From Pseudomonas putida (lineage in GTDB: Bacteria; Pseudomonadota; Gammaproteobacteria; Pseudomonadales; Pseudomonadaceae): a stretch of 64,000 bases of DNA. Location of the stretch: NCBI RefSeq assembly GCF_004357765.1, contig NZ_SMTE01000003.1, forward strand, positions 124,001-188,000. Reading direction: 5' to 3'. The notes beneath the pieces are model-generated. The model searched no databases. It saw only the letters and a list, made by a program, of their open reading frames with translations, and was not told the origin of the DNA. Made by a program: the position numbers and the translations under genes. Positions 1 through 10,108 of this stretch are shown here, in pieces. The stretch's first letter is position 1. Every line of letters starts with the position of its first letter.

Positions 1-1
1 A

Positions 2-745
2 GCCTTCAAAGGCCCGCACATCAACCATCTGACCCCGCGCACCCTGGACATCGACGCCATTCAGCGCGGCATGCCGGCCAAGGGCATTCCACCCAAAGCG
101 GTAGTCGAAGGCCCCCCCACCCGCCGTCACCCGATCCTGTTACGCCAGACCAGCTTCAAGGCCCTGCAGGAAAAGGTCGCCTTCAGCGGCCAGCACGGTA
201 ACGAAGGCAGCCACACAGCACGCTTCGGCGAGATCGAGCAACGCGGCGCAGCGCTGACGCCCAAGGGCCGTCAGCTCTACGACCAGCTGCTGGACGCTAC
301 CCGCGCCGCCCTCGGTGGCGCACCCGCCGAGGCCAATGCCGAGCGCTACATGGCACTGCTGCAGGAAAGCTTCGCCACCTTCCCCGACGACCTCGCGCAG
401 ATGCGTGAACAGGGCCTGGCGTACTTCCGCTACTTCCCCACCGACAAAGGCCTGGCGGCCCGTGGTCAGCAAGACCGTCCGGCAACCCTGGAAGGCCTGA
501 TCGAAGCCGGCCACGTGCATTTCGAAGCGTTGGTGTACGAAGACTTCCTGCCGGTCAGTGCAGCGGGGATCTTCCAGTCCAATCTGGGCGATGACGCCCA
601 GGCCGAATACGGCAGCAATGCCAACCGCGAGGCCTTCGAGGCGGCATTGGGACTGCAGGTGCAGGATGAGCTGACATTGTATGCGCAGAGCGAGCAGCGG
701 TCGGTGCAAGCCTGTGCGCAGGCGCTGGGGCTGCCAGGTATTTAA
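2..745 (+). CDS. hglS: 2-oxoadipate dioxygenase/decarboxylase (DUF1338), 5' end outside window
   Basis: The reading frame is open from base 2, so the gene begins upstream of the window and only the last 247 residues are visible. The visible start GPHINHLTPRTLDID matches the conserved core of the DUF1338 family, whose P. putida member converts 2-oxoadipate to D-2-hydroxyglutarate in lysine catabolism using Fe(II). The His of HINHLTPR is a likely metal ligand. The C-terminal half carries the family's long insert and ends before a REP pair. The nearest frame-internal ATG (base 71) is not the true start because homology continues upstream of it. The function is a family-level assignment. Confidence 0.85.
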   Translation, partial: AFKGPHINHLTPRTLDIDAIQRGMPAKGIPPKAVVEGPPTRRHPILLRQTSFKALQEKVAFSGQHGNEGSHTARFGEIEQRGAALTPKGRQLYDQLLDATRAALGGAPAEANAERYMALLQESFATFPDDLAQMREQGLAYFRYFPTDKGLAARGQQDRPATLEGLIEAGHVHFEALVYEDFLPVSAAGIFQSNLGDDAQAEYGSNANREAFEAALGLQVQDELTLYAQSEQRSVQACAQALGLPGI

Positions 746-767
746 CCAGGACTACCACGCTGCCCTC

Positions 768-850
768 TTCGCGGGGCGAGCCCGCTCCCACAGGAACACC
801 ACCGGCTGAAAAACGGTGGAGATCCTGTGGGAGCGGGCTCGCCCCGCGAA
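768..850. repeat. REP pair, head-to-head inverted repeat
   Basis: Two 27-base arms (768-794 and 824-850) are exact reverse complements separated by 29 bases. Each contains the P. putida REP core GCCCGCTCCCACAGG or its complement. The pair lies between the convergent hglS (+) and chemoreceptor (-) genes and could fold into a long hairpin that ends transcription or protects 3' ends. Confidence 0.9.
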
Positions 851-874
851 AGGGCCAGTACAGGCTGCAACCTG

Positions 875-2776
875 CTACACCCGGAACCGATCCACTTCCT
901 GACGCAACTGCGCCGCCAACCCTTCCAACTCCCGCGCAGTAAAGGCCAGCTCATTGGCCACGTCGCGTTGTTCGCTGTTGGCCTGGGCGATGCTCTGCAG
1001 GTTGCGGCTGAGCACCGTGGCGGTACTGCTCTGCTCCTGGGTCGCGGTACTGATCACGGCGAACTGCTCCCCCGCCGCCCGGCTCTGCTCATCGATGCGC
1101 GCCAGCGCCTCGGCCACTTTGTCGTTGCGCTCCAGCCCTTCACGCATCAACTGGTTACCTTGCTCCAAGGTGGTGATCGCATGCCCGGTCTGCTGCTGAA
1201 TGCTGGTGATCATTCCGGAAATCTCATCCGTCGCTTGGCGGGTGCGCGCTGCCAGACCACGCACTTCATCGGCGACCACGGCGAACCCTCGGCCCTGCTC
1301 ACCTGCCCGCGCTGCCTCGATAGCCGCGTTGAGCGCCAGCAGATTGGTCTGCTCGGCAATCGCCGTGATCACGCTGATGATCCCACCGATCTCCTGGGAA
1401 CGTGCACCCAGGCTGTCCATCACTGTCGCCGTGCCGCCCAGCGCCTCGGCGATCTGGTGCAGCGAACGCGACGCCTCGTCCATGGCGCTGCGGCCAATAC
1501 GGGTCTGCTGGGCATTGTCGCGGGCCATGCGCTCGGTGCCGGCCATGTTGTCGGCGATGTTCATCGAGGTGGCGCTGAACTCCTCCACGGCACCCGCCAT
1601 GCTGGTGATCTCACCGGATTGCTGATCCATGCCCTCGCAGGCGCCGGCCGACAGCCCGGACAGAGAGCGGGCGCGGCCACTGACCTGCTCGGAGGCACTG
1701 CGAATGTGCTCGACCATGGTCGCCAGGGCTTCACCCATCTTGTTGAAGCTGCCTGCCAGCTGGCCGATCTCGTCATGACTGGTCACCACCAGGCGTGCAT
1801 TCAAGTCGCCGGCGCCCAGGGCCTCGGCCTGGCGCACCAGATCGTCCAGCGGACGCAACTTGCGCCGTAGCAGCCACAGCGTGGCGGCCACCGCCAGGAG
1901 CATCGCCAGCAGGCTGCCGATGGCCAGGCGCACGCCGACGCTCCAGGTCACCTCGCGGATCTCGGCCTTGGGCATGCTCGCCACCACGGTCCAGGGGCCT
2001 TCGGCGAACGGCGCGGAGACACTGAAGAGGTCCTGCTCGGCGTTGGCCGGCGGCACCAGCCACTGACCCTGCTCGTCGCGCAAGGCCAACGAGCCGGTCT
2101 GGCCGATGCGGAAGCGCTTGAGATTGGTGAACTGCGCATTCTGAGCATCGGTGTAGTCGAAGCCGACGAACAGCACGGCAATCACCCGCCCGGCAGCGTC
2201 GCTGACCGGCACATAGCGGGTCATGTAGTTGCGCTCGAACAGGACCGCGCGGCCCACGTACATCTGCCCGGCCATCAGCTTGGCATAAGCTGGATGCTGG
2301 CGGTCGAGCTGGGTGCCGATGGCGCGGGTACCATCCTGTTTCTTCAGGTTGGTGCTGATGCGCACGAAGTCATCGCCCTTGCGGACGAACAGCGTCGCGA
2401 TACCGGCCGTCATCTGTTGGAATTCGTCGACCTGGTGGAAGTCGTTGTTGAGCAGGTGATCGCCCTGGTACAGCGCCGGTGTCGCCACTCCCGCCACATC
2501 GATCAGCTCATCGGCATGCAACGCCAGACCCGAGGCGAAACGGCGCTCGAAAAGCCCGCTCAGGCGCTGGGTGTTGTCCTTGAGCGAGCTGTGGAAGGTC
2601 GCTAACTGGTCGGCCAGCAGCCGTGCCTCGCTGCCCAGGTGTTGCTGGCGCGTGGCGAAGTTGGCGTCGTCCAGCGCACGCAGGGCGAACAGGGTACTGC
2701 CGGTGATCACCAGCGCCAGCACGATGGCAAGGGCGACACCGAGCTGGGAGGCGATTCGGGCACGCGGTTTAGACAT
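875..2776 (-). CDS. Methyl-accepting chemotaxis protein with periplasmic Cache-type sensor
   Basis: 633-residue chemoreceptor. A first membrane segment lies at about residues 13-33, then a periplasmic sensor of about 240 residues that resembles a Cache 3/Cache 2 module, a second membrane segment at about 275-300, a HAMP domain, and a cytoplasmic signalling domain. The signalling hairpin tip is clear near residues 473-512 ([20 protein letters not shown], then [17 protein letters not shown]). It should relay ligand binding to CheA/CheW. ATG start with AGGAG eight bases upstream. The ligand cannot be told from sequence. It is transcribed alone, convergent with hglS. Confidence 0.9.
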   Translation of the reverse strand: MSKPRARIASQLGVALAIVLALVITGSTLFALRALDDANFATRQQHLGSEARLLADQLATFHSSLKDNTQRLSGLFERRFASGLALHADELIDVAGVATPALYQGDHLLNNDFHQVDEFQQMTAGIATLFVRKGDDFVRISTNLKKQDGTRAIGTQLDRQHPAYAKLMAGQMYVGRAVLFERNYMTRYVPVSDAAGRVIAVLFVGFDYTDAQNAQFTNLKRFRIGQTGSLALRDEQGQWLVPPANAEQDLFSVSAPFAEGPWTVVASMPKAEIREVTWSVGVRLAIGSLLAMLLAVAATLWLLRRKLRPLDDLVRQAEALGAGDLNARLVVTSHDEIGQLAGSFNKMGEALATMVEHIRSASEQVSGRARSLSGLSAGACEGMDQQSGEITSMAGAVEEFSATSMNIADNMAGTERMARDNAQQTRIGRSAMDEASRSLHQIAEALGGTATVMDSLGARSQEIGGIISVITAIAEQTNLLALNAAIEAARAGEQGRGFAVVADEVRGLAARTRQATDEISGMITSIQQQTGHAITTLEQGNQLMREGLERNDKVAEALARIDEQSRAAGEQFAVISTATQEQSSTATVLSRNLQSIAQANSEQRDVANELAFTARELEGLAAQLRQEVDRFRV

Positions 2777-2900
2777 TTAGAAGCTCCTGGCAAGAGGCCG
2801 GGATCGTCCTGATCACGCTGACCACCCACTTTTCTTGGACGGGAAAATCACGTCCTCTTTCGGGACGCTGGTGCCATTAGATCGGCGCCGCAGACCAATA

Positions 2901-2950
2901 CTTGAGTGCTGAATGTGGGTATTCGCAAACCTTTGCGAAAGACACTCAAG
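2901..2950. repeat. Nested inverted repeats at the LysR 3' end
   Basis: An outer pair CTTGAGTG (2901-2908) / CACTCAAG (2943-2950) encloses an inner pair TTCGCAAA (2922-2929) / TTTGCGAA (2932-2939). The outer right arm overlaps the LysR stop codon (2946-2948). No T-run follows on the minus strand, so it is not a classical intrinsic terminator. It may be a 3' stabilising hairpin or a binding site for the chemoreceptor promoter. Confidence 0.6.
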
Positions 2951-3872
2951 CCCGAGACAGGATGCTCACGTCCGGCAGTGCCACGGCTGCGGCCTCTTCC
3001 TGCAGAAACAGGCTCAGTCGCCGCAGGCGCTCACCACCGGGTCGAGTCCGGGGCCACACCATGTAGTAGTCCATGCCGCTGGGTACCGCCGTGGGCCACG
3101 GCAAGCTCAACCGTCCCTGGGCCACATCCTCGGCCACCATCAACAAGTCACCCATGGAAATGCCGTATCCCCGTGCCGCCGCGATCATGCCCAACTCCAG
3201 GGTATCGAACACCTGCCCGCCCTTGAGCGAGACCTTGTCGGTAAGGCCCATGCGTTCCAGCCATTCGCGCCAGTCGCGCTTGTCCGGGGTCGGGTGCAGC
3301 AACTCGATACCGGCCAGCCGGCGCTCGTCCCATGGGCCATGGTCGAGCAGGTCCGGTGCACCGACCGGGATCAGCAGTTCGGCAAACAACCGCCGCACTT
3401 CCCAGTCCGACGGGAACACGCCATCGCTGAGCAGTACCGCGCAGTCGAACGGCTCTTGGTTGAAATCGACGTGGTCGACGTCCATCCAGGCGCTGGTCAA
3501 TTGCACTTCGTTGCCCGGTTGCAAGTGACGAAAGCGGCTCAGGCGCGCCAGCAGCCAGCGCATGGTCAGGGTCGAAGGCGCCTTCATGCGCAGGATGTCG
3601 TCTTCGCCGCGCAATGTGTCGCAGGCCCGCTCCAGAGCGGCGAAGCCTTCGCGCACGCCTGGCAACAGTGTCCGCGCCGCTTCGGTCAGTTGCAGGCTAC
3701 GACCGCTGCGCACGAACAAGCGGCAAGCGAAGTGATCCTCGAGTGTGCGGATGTGCCGGCTGACCGCGCTCTGGGTGATCGACAGCTCTTCCCCGGCGCG
3801 GGTGAACGAGCTTAGCCGTGCGGCAGCTTCGAATGCGCGCAACGCATACAACGGAGGTAACTGTCTGGACAT
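2946..3872 (-). CDS. LysR-family transcriptional regulator (GcvA-like)
   Basis: 308 residues from the ATG at 3872 (CAGGT just upstream). A longer frame back to a TTG at 3932 would run through the palindromic operator and is unlikely. The N-terminus MSRQLPPLYALRAFEAAARL followed by SFTRAGEELSITQSAVSRHI is the winged helix-turn-helix of the GcvA/AmpR branch. The rest is the LysR substrate-binding domain. It is divergent from the MATE exporter, with a perfect T-N11-A palindrome in the 152-base gap, so it probably controls the exporter and itself. The inducer is unknown. Confidence 0.88.
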   Translation of the reverse strand: MSRQLPPLYALRAFEAAARLSSFTRAGEELSITQSAVSRHIRTLEDHFACRLFVRSGRSLQLTEAARTLLPGVREGFAALERACDTLRGEDDILRMKAPSTLTMRWLLARLSRFRHLQPGNEVQLTSAWMDVDHVDFNQEPFDCAVLLSDGVFPSDWEVRRLFAELLIPVGAPDLLDHGPWDERRLAGIELLHPTPDKRDWREWLERMGLTDKVSLKGGQVFDTLELGMIAAARGYGISMGDLLMVAEDVAQGRLSLPWPTAVPSGMDYYMVWPRTRPGGERLRRLSLFLQEEAAAVALPDVSILSRA

Positions 3873-3920
3873 GTGGCACCTGAACAGCGGGAGGTGGGAG
3901 CAATGCCGAGAATCATATAT

Positions 3921-3939
3921 GCATGAGTTCAACTCATGC
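3921..3939. promoter_or_regulatory. Candidate LysR operator (T-N11-A palindrome)
   Basis: GCATGAGTTcAACTCATGC is a perfect 9-1-9 inverted repeat. Its core TGAGTTCAACTCA fits the T-N11-A rule for LysR-type boxes. It sits between the divergent LysR (start 3872) and MATE (start 4025) genes, where a shared regulator site is expected. Binding by the adjacent regulator is inferred. Confidence 0.7.
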
Positions 3940-4024
3940 CAATCATCGCTTTTATCCTTTTGTGCAATGTTGACCGAAGCCTCAGAATCGTCGCCTCGCT
4001 CACCTTTGGAACAAGGATCGCCCC

Positions 4025-5413
4025 ATGCATGTCGCGCCCACCACGGAACTCAAGGCCCTGCTGCGCCTGGCCGGGCCACTGGTCGCCTCGCAGCTGGCGC
4101 ACATGCTGATGGTGCTCACCGACACCTTGATGATGGCACGCATCAGTCCGCAGGCGCTGGCCGGCGGGGGGCTGGGTGCGGCGAGCTATTCGTTCGTGTC
4201 GATCTTCTGCCTCGGCGTGATCGCCGCCGTCGGCACCCTGGTGGCCATCCGCAAGGGCGCCAACGACATCGCCGGAGCGACCCGTCTTGCGCAGAACGGT
4301 GTGTGGCTGGCCTGGGGCCTGGCACTGATGGCGGCGCTGGTGCTGTGGAACCTCGAACCGGTGCTGTTGCTGTTCGGCCAGCAACCGGACAACGTCGCCG
4401 CGGCGGCAGAGTTTCTCACCCTGTTGCCGCTGGCATTGCCCAGCTACCTGACCTTCATGGCCCTGCGCGGTTTCACCAGTGCGCTGGGTCACTCGACCCC
4501 GGTGATGGTCATCAGCCTGGTCGGCACGGTGCTCAACTACCTGTTCAACCATGCCCTGATCGAAGGCATGTTCGGGCTGCCCAAGCTCGGCCTGATGGGC
4601 ATCGGCCTGGTGACCGCGATCGTCTCGCTGGGCATGGCCATTGCCCTGGCACTGTACATCCGCTGGCACCCCACCTACGACGCCTATCCATTGCGCCAGG
4701 GGCTGTGGCGCCCTTCGCTCACGGCGCTGCGTGAGTTGTGGCGGCTGGGCCTGCCGATCGGCGGCACCTACATGGTGGAGGTCGGCCTGTTCGCTTTCGC
4801 GGCACTGTGCATGGGTGTGCTCGGTAGCACGCAATTGGCAGCGCACCAGATCGCCTTGCAGATCGTTTCGACCGCATTCATGGTACCAACCGGCCTTTCC
4901 TACGCGGTGACCATGCGCGTAGGCCTCTACTACGGCGGCGGCAACCTGCTGGCGGCGCGCAGCGCCGGGCGGGTGGGAATCGCGTTCGGCGCGACGATCA
5001 TGTTCGGCTTCGCCGCGCTGTTCTGGCTGCTTCCGGAAGCGCTCGTGGGGCTGTTCATCGACCGCAATGACCCGGCTTTCGCGGCGATCTTCCAGCTGGC
5101 GGTGCAATTGCTGATGGTGGCCGCCTGGTTCGAGCTGTTCGACGGTATGCAGACCATCGCCATGGGCTCGATTCGCGGGCTCAAGGACGCCAGGACCACC
5201 TTCCTGATCGGCTTGGTCTGCTACTGGCTGGTGGGCGCCCCGAGTGCCTGGCTGTTCACCTTCACCCTCGGCGGCGGCGCGCTGGGCGTTTGGTGGGGTT
5301 TGGCGCTGGGCCTGGCGTGCGCGGCCGTGGCGCTGACGTTTGGCTTCGAGTGGCGGGTGAAGCGGATGATGCGCAAGGCACAGAACCGTGCCGGAGCTGC
5401 GGTTTCGGCCTGA
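4025..5413 (+). CDS. MATE-family multidrug efflux transporter
   Basis: 462 residues, the usual MATE length, with about twelve hydrophobic segments in two pseudo-symmetric halves. The N-terminus (LLRLAGPLVASQLAHMLMVL) and the TLMMARISPQALAGG segment following TM1 are typical of the NorM branch that exports cationic drugs using Na+ or H+. ATG start with AAGGA eight bases upstream. It is divergent from a LysR gene across a palindromic site, which suggests inducible export. It is close to PmpM-type proteins of pseudomonads, but I cannot fix the substrate. Confidence 0.9.
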   Translation: MHVAPTTELKALLRLAGPLVASQLAHMLMVLTDTLMMARISPQALAGGGLGAASYSFVSIFCLGVIAAVGTLVAIRKGANDIAGATRLAQNGVWLAWGLALMAALVLWNLEPVLLLFGQQPDNVAAAAEFLTLLPLALPSYLTFMALRGFTSALGHSTPVMVISLVGTVLNYLFNHALIEGMFGLPKLGLMGIGLVTAIVSLGMAIALALYIRWHPTYDAYPLRQGLWRPSLTALRELWRLGLPIGGTYMVEVGLFAFAALCMGVLGSTQLAAHQIALQIVSTAFMVPTGLSYAVTMRVGLYYGGGNLLAARSAGRVGIAFGATIMFGFAALFWLLPEALVGLFIDRNDPAFAAIFQLAVQLLMVAAWFELFDGMQTIAMGSIRGLKDARTTFLIGLVCYWLVGAPSAWLFTFTLGGGALGVWWGLALGLACAAVALTFGFEWRVKRMMRKAQNRAGAAVSA

Positions 5414-5424
5414 CGTCATGGCCT

Positions 5425-5525
5425 CTTCGCGGGACAAGCCCGCTCCCACAGGTACTCCACAGTGCTTGAAAACCGTGGAGTACCTGTGGGAGCGGCGGTT
5501 CGGCGCCCCGACTTGCCCGCGAAAG
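5425..5525. repeat. REP pair with an interrupted right arm
   Basis: The left arm from 5425 is a normal REP element and extends to CAGGTACTCCAC at 5460. The right arm starts with its exact complement (5475-5495), but after GGGAGCGG it carries GCGGTTCGGCGCCCCGACT in place of the expected sequence before returning to CCGCGAAAGGGCC. It lies between MATE (+) and the GGDEF-EAL gene (-). Confidence 0.8.
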
Positions 5526-5529
5526 GGCC

Positions 5530-7197
5530 CTAGAGCGCAGCCACCAAATCCCGCTCGGGCACCTGCCGCAAATACTCCACCAGTTCCTCCACCGGCAGCG
5601 GTTTGCTAACCAGGAAGCCCTGCACCTGGTCACAGCCGAACTCGCGCAGCAAGGCCATCTGCTCGGGGCTCTCGACGCCTTCGGCCACCACCTCCAGGTT
5701 GAGGTTGTGGGCCAGGTTGATCATGGCGTGAACCAGCTTGCGGTTCTCCTCGCGCATCTCCATCTCGGCGACGAAGCTGCGGTCGACCTTGAGCAAGGCG
5801 ATCGGCAGGCTGTTCAGGTGCACGAACGACGAGAACCCGGTGCCGAAATCGTCGAGCGAGAATCGCACGCCGAGCCGCCCTAGCGCGTCCATGGTCTGGC
5901 GCACCAGCTCGTTGCGACGCATCACGGCGGTTTCGGTCAGTTCGAACTCCAGCCAGCGGGCATCCACCCCATGTTCGATGATCAGTCGGCTCAGGGTCGC
6001 CAGCAGCTGGCTATCCTGGAACTGGCGGAAGCTCAGGTTCACCGCCATGTGCAGCGGTTCCAGGCCGCTTTCGCGCAGCGCCTGCATATCGCGCAGGGCA
6101 CGGGAGATCACCCAGTAGCCCAGTGGCACGATCAACCCGCTCTGCTCGGCCAAGGGCACGAACTCGCTGGGCGGCAACAGGCCGCGCTCGGCATGGCGCC
6201 AGCGCACCAGCGCCTCGAGGCCAACGATGGCGCCGTCGGCCAGGTTCAGTCTCGGTTGATAGTGCAGTTCCAGTTCATCGCGACGCAATGCGCGGCGCAA
6301 CTCACCTTCGAGATCGGCCAGGCTGCGGGCGTTGCGGTTGATGCGCTCGTCGTAGACATGGAAGGTACAGCCCTGATTGGCCTTGGCCTGGCGCATGGCA
6401 ATGTGCGCATGCCACATCAACGGGTCGGGGCCGGCCTGAGCGCGAGCATGGGCCAGGCCCAGACTGCAGCCGAGCAGCAGGCTCTCGCCATCGATCCAGT
6501 AGGGCTCGGTGAGCACCTCGACGATGCGCTCGGCCACGGACTCGGCGCGGTTGACATCGCGGCGGGTGTCGATCAGCAGGGCGAACTCATCGCTGCCCAG
6601 GCGCGCCAGCTGGTCGCCGGGTTCCAACTGCTGTTTCAGACGCGCCACCACCTGCAGGATCAGGCGGTCGCCGCCCTGATGGCCGAGGGCATCGTTGACG
6701 TGGCGAAAGTTGTCCAGGTCCAGGTGGCCGAGCGCAACGCCGCGGCCATCGTGTTCGGCCAAACGTGCGCTGAGCAGGGCCTGGAAGCCCTGGCGATTGG
6801 CGATGCCGGTGAGAGGGTCCTGTTCGGCCAGACGCTGCAGGGTGGCCACCAGCACGCCGCGCTCACGCACATGGCGCAGCGAGCGGCGCAAGGAGTCGGC
6901 CGTCAGTTGCTCGCGCACCAGCCAGTCGCTGACTGCGGTCGGTGATTTTTCCGGCTCGTGTTCGAGCAACAGGATGGTCGGCAGCTCGCAACGGCCAGGT
7001 GCCGGCTGCAAAGCCGGGGTGGCAAGAATCACCGCTTGGCGGTCATGGCTGAAGATGCTGTCCACCGCCTCCCAGTTCGGCGCGGTCAACAGCACCGCGC
7101 TGCCCTCCAGGGGCAACAGGCATTGGCGCAACAGGGCAGCCCATTCCGGCTCATCAGCCAACAGCAGCAAACGCACAGGTTCGACAGGCGTGGACAA
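5530..7197 (-). CDS. GGDEF-EAL protein, probable c-di-GMP phosphodiesterase
   Basis: 555 residues. Residues 1-115 look like a degenerate receiver-type domain, about 125-285 are GGDEF, and about 300-550 are EAL. The GGDEF signature reads GSDEF, so cyclase activity is doubtful. The EAL domain keeps EALVRW, the N of AVNLSFRQF, the E of ELTET, DDFGTGFSS, the K of LLKVDRSF and EGVES, so hydrolysis of c-di-GMP is likely. Start is TTG with AAGGAG close upstream. Its place next to rep matches P. aeruginosa PA5295 (ProE), a characterised phosphodiesterase; orthology is from memory. Confidence 0.88.
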   Translation of the reverse strand: MSTPVEPVRLLLLADEPEWAALLRQCLLPLEGSAVLLTAPNWEAVDSIFSHDRQAVILATPALQPAPGRCELPTILLLEHEPEKSPTAVSDWLVREQLTADSLRRSLRHVRERGVLVATLQRLAEQDPLTGIANRQGFQALLSARLAEHDGRGVALGHLDLDNFRHVNDALGHQGGDRLILQVVARLKQQLEPGDQLARLGSDEFALLIDTRRDVNRAESVAERIVEVLTEPYWIDGESLLLGCSLGLAHARAQAGPDPLMWHAHIAMRQAKANQGCTFHVYDERINRNARSLADLEGELRRALRRDELELHYQPRLNLADGAIVGLEALVRWRHAERGLLPPSEFVPLAEQSGLIVPLGYWVISRALRDMQALRESGLEPLHMAVNLSFRQFQDSQLLATLSRLIIEHGVDARWLEFELTETAVMRRNELVRQTMDALGRLGVRFSLDDFGTGFSSFVHLNSLPIALLKVDRSFVAEMEMREENRKLVHAMINLAHNLNLEVVAEGVESPEQMALLREFGCDQVQGFLVSKPLPVEELVEYLRQVPERDLVAAL

Positions 7198-7362
7198 GCG
7201 GGCTCCTTAGGGGCGTGGACGGAAACGTTCTAGCCGGGGGCATGCTAGCGCAACAATGGCTCCCGACGCATTCTGTCGTGCATCCTGCGCGAATCGGGGC
7301 CAACCGGCAATGCGATTTTGCCACTTCTGCGAAGCGTCAGTAATAGCCCTTGGCTTGCAAAA

Positions 7363-7382
7363 GTCTGACTCACGCGTCAGAC
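7363..7382. promoter_or_regulatory. Inverted repeat upstream of rep
   Basis: GTCTGAC (7363-7369) and GTCAGAC (7376-7382) are exact complements separated by six bases, 70 bases before the rep start in the divergent gap between the GGDEF-EAL gene and rep. It has no T-run, so an operator or 5' leader hairpin is more likely than a terminator. Confidence 0.4.
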
Positions 7383-7451
7383 GGTCGCGCCATAACCGCC
7401 CCATGCCTGTTAGAATGCGCGGCTATTTTCTGGCGACCCCCGGTTTCTAGC

Positions 7452-9461
7452 ATGTCCCGACTCAATCCCCGGCAGCAGGAAGCCCGTGACTACGTCGGCG
7501 GCCCTCTTTTGGTGCTCGCCGGTGCCGGCTCGGGCAAGACCAGCGTGATCACGCGCAAGATTGCCCACCTGATCCAGAACTGCGGTATTCGTGCCCAGTA
7601 CATCGTCGCAATGACCTTCACCAACAAGGCCGCGCGCGAGATGAAGGAACGGGTCGGCACCCTGCTGCGTCCCGGGGAAGGCCGTGGCCTGACCGTATGC
7701 ACCTTCCACAACCTGGGCCTGAACATCATCCGCAAGGAGCACGAGCGCCTGGGCTACAAGCCGGGCTTCTCGATCTTCGACGAATCCGACATCAAGGCGC
7801 TGCTGTCGGACATCATGCAGAAGGAATATTCCGGCGACGACGGCATCGACGAGATCAAGAACATGATCGGTGCCTGGAAGAACGACCTGATCCTGCCCGC
7901 CCAGGCGCTGGAGAATGCACGCAACCCGCGCGAGCAGACCGCCGCCATCGTCTACACCCACTACCAGCGTACGCTCAAGGCGTTCAACGCGGTGGACTTC
8001 GACGACCTGATCCTACTGCCGGTCAAGCTGTTCCAGGAGCACCCCGACGTGCTCGAACGCTGGCAGAACCGCGTGCGCTACCTGTTGGTCGACGAATACC
8101 AGGACACCAACGCCAGCCAGTACCTGCTGGTGAAAATGCTGATCGGCATGCGCAACCAGTTCACCGTGGTCGGCGACGACGACCAGTCGATCTACGCCTG
8201 GCGCGGCGCGCGGCCCGAGAACCTGATGCTGCTCAAGGAGGACTATCCCTCCCTTAAGGTGGTGATGCTGGAGCAGAACTACCGCTCGACCAGCCGCATC
8301 CTGCGTTGCGCCAACGTGCTCATCGCCAACAACCCGCACGCCTTCGAAAAGCAGCTGTGGAGCGAAATGGGCGTAGGCGACGAGATCCGCGTGATCCGCT
8401 GCAAGAACGAGGAAGCCGAGGCCGAACGCGTGGCGATGGAAATCCTCACCCTGCACCTGCGCACCAACCGACCGTACAGCGACTTCGCCATCCTCTACCG
8501 CGGCAACTACCAGGCCAAGCTGATCGAACTGAAGCTGCAGCACCACCAGGTGCCGTATCGCCTGTCGGGCGGCAACAGCTTCTTCGGTCGCCAGGAGGTC
8601 AAGGACCTGATGGCCTACTTGCGCCTGTTGGTGAACCCGGACGATGACAACGCCTACCTGCGGGTGATCAACGTGCCCCGCCGGGAAATCGGCTCGACCA
8701 CCCTGGAAAAACTCGGCAACTACGCCACCGAGCGACGCATCTCGATGTACGCCGCCAGCGAGGAGCTGGGTTTGGGCGAGCACCTCGATGCCCGCTACAC
8801 CGAACGTCTGCAGCGCTTCAAGCACTGGCTCGATGGGGTACGCCACAAGGTCGCCCTGGAAGACCCGATCGCCGCGCTGCACGAGATGATCCGCGACATC
8901 GACTACGAGAACTGGATTCGCCAGCAGACCGCCAGCGACAAGGCTGCCGAGTTCCGCATCAGCAACGTCTGGTTCCTGGTCGAAGCGCTGAAGAACACCC
9001 TCGAGAAGGACGAAGAGGGTGACATGACCATCGAGGACGCCATCGGCAAGCTGGTGTTGCGCGACATGCTCGAGCGCCAGCAGGAAGAGGAAGAGAACGC
9101 CGAAGGTGTGCAGATGATGACCCTGCATGCCTCCAAGGGCCTGGAATTCCCTTACGTGTTCATCATGGGCATGGAGGAGGAAATCCTCCCCCACCGCTCC
9201 AGCATCGAGGCCGACACCATCGAGGAAGAGCGCCGCCTGGCCTACGTGGGCATCACCCGCGCACGCCAGACCCTGGCGTTCACCTTCGCCGCCAAGCGCA
9301 AGCAGTACGGCGAGATCATCGACTGCACGCCCAGCCGCTTCCTCGATGAACTACCGCCGGAAGACCTGGCCTGGGAAGGCTTGGACGATGCGCCAGTGGA
9401 AGTCAAAGCCGCACGCGGCAACAACGCCCTGGCCGATATCCGGGCAATGCTCAAACGCTGA
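7452..9461 (+). CDS. rep: ATP-dependent DNA helicase Rep
   Basis: 669 residues from the ATG at 7452, close to the 673 of E. coli Rep. The frame extends upstream, but homology begins at MSRLNPRQQEARDY. Superfamily 1 motifs are all present: Walker A GAGSGKTS, VDEYQDTN (II), GDDDQSIYAWRGA (III), LEQNYRST (IV), TLHASKGLEFP (V) and ERRLAYVGITRAR (VI). Rep unwinds DNA 3'-5' and helps replication forks pass bound proteins. It is followed after 62 bases by xpt. Confidence 0.96.
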   Translation: MSRLNPRQQEARDYVGGPLLVLAGAGSGKTSVITRKIAHLIQNCGIRAQYIVAMTFTNKAAREMKERVGTLLRPGEGRGLTVCTFHNLGLNIIRKEHERLGYKPGFSIFDESDIKALLSDIMQKEYSGDDGIDEIKNMIGAWKNDLILPAQALENARNPREQTAAIVYTHYQRTLKAFNAVDFDDLILLPVKLFQEHPDVLERWQNRVRYLLVDEYQDTNASQYLLVKMLIGMRNQFTVVGDDDQSIYAWRGARPENLMLLKEDYPSLKVVMLEQNYRSTSRILRCANVLIANNPHAFEKQLWSEMGVGDEIRVIRCKNEEAEAERVAMEILTLHLRTNRPYSDFAILYRGNYQAKLIELKLQHHQVPYRLSGGNSFFGRQEVKDLMAYLRLLVNPDDDNAYLRVINVPRREIGSTTLEKLGNYATERRISMYAASEELGLGEHLDARYTERLQRFKHWLDGVRHKVALEDPIAALHEMIRDIDYENWIRQQTASDKAAEFRISNVWFLVEALKNTLEKDEEGDMTIEDAIGKLVLRDMLERQQEEEENAEGVQMMTLHASKGLEFPYVFIMGMEEEILPHRSSIEADTIEEERRLAYVGITRARQTLAFTFAAKRKQYGEIIDCTPSRFLDELPPEDLAWEGLDDAPVEVKAARGNNALADIRAMLKR

Positions 9462-9505
9462 TCAACCATTACTCTTTAACTTTGCCGCTTCGTGCGGCCA
9501 CCTAG

Positions 9506-10096
<591 letters not shown>

Positions 10097-10108
10097 TCGA
10101 GTCGTCTG

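Noticed and set aside
3929-5449. 506-codon minus-strand open frame opposite the MATE gene
   Set aside because: Composition is Gln/His/Arg-rich and without domains; the plus-strand MATE protein has membrane segments and a good ribosome site.
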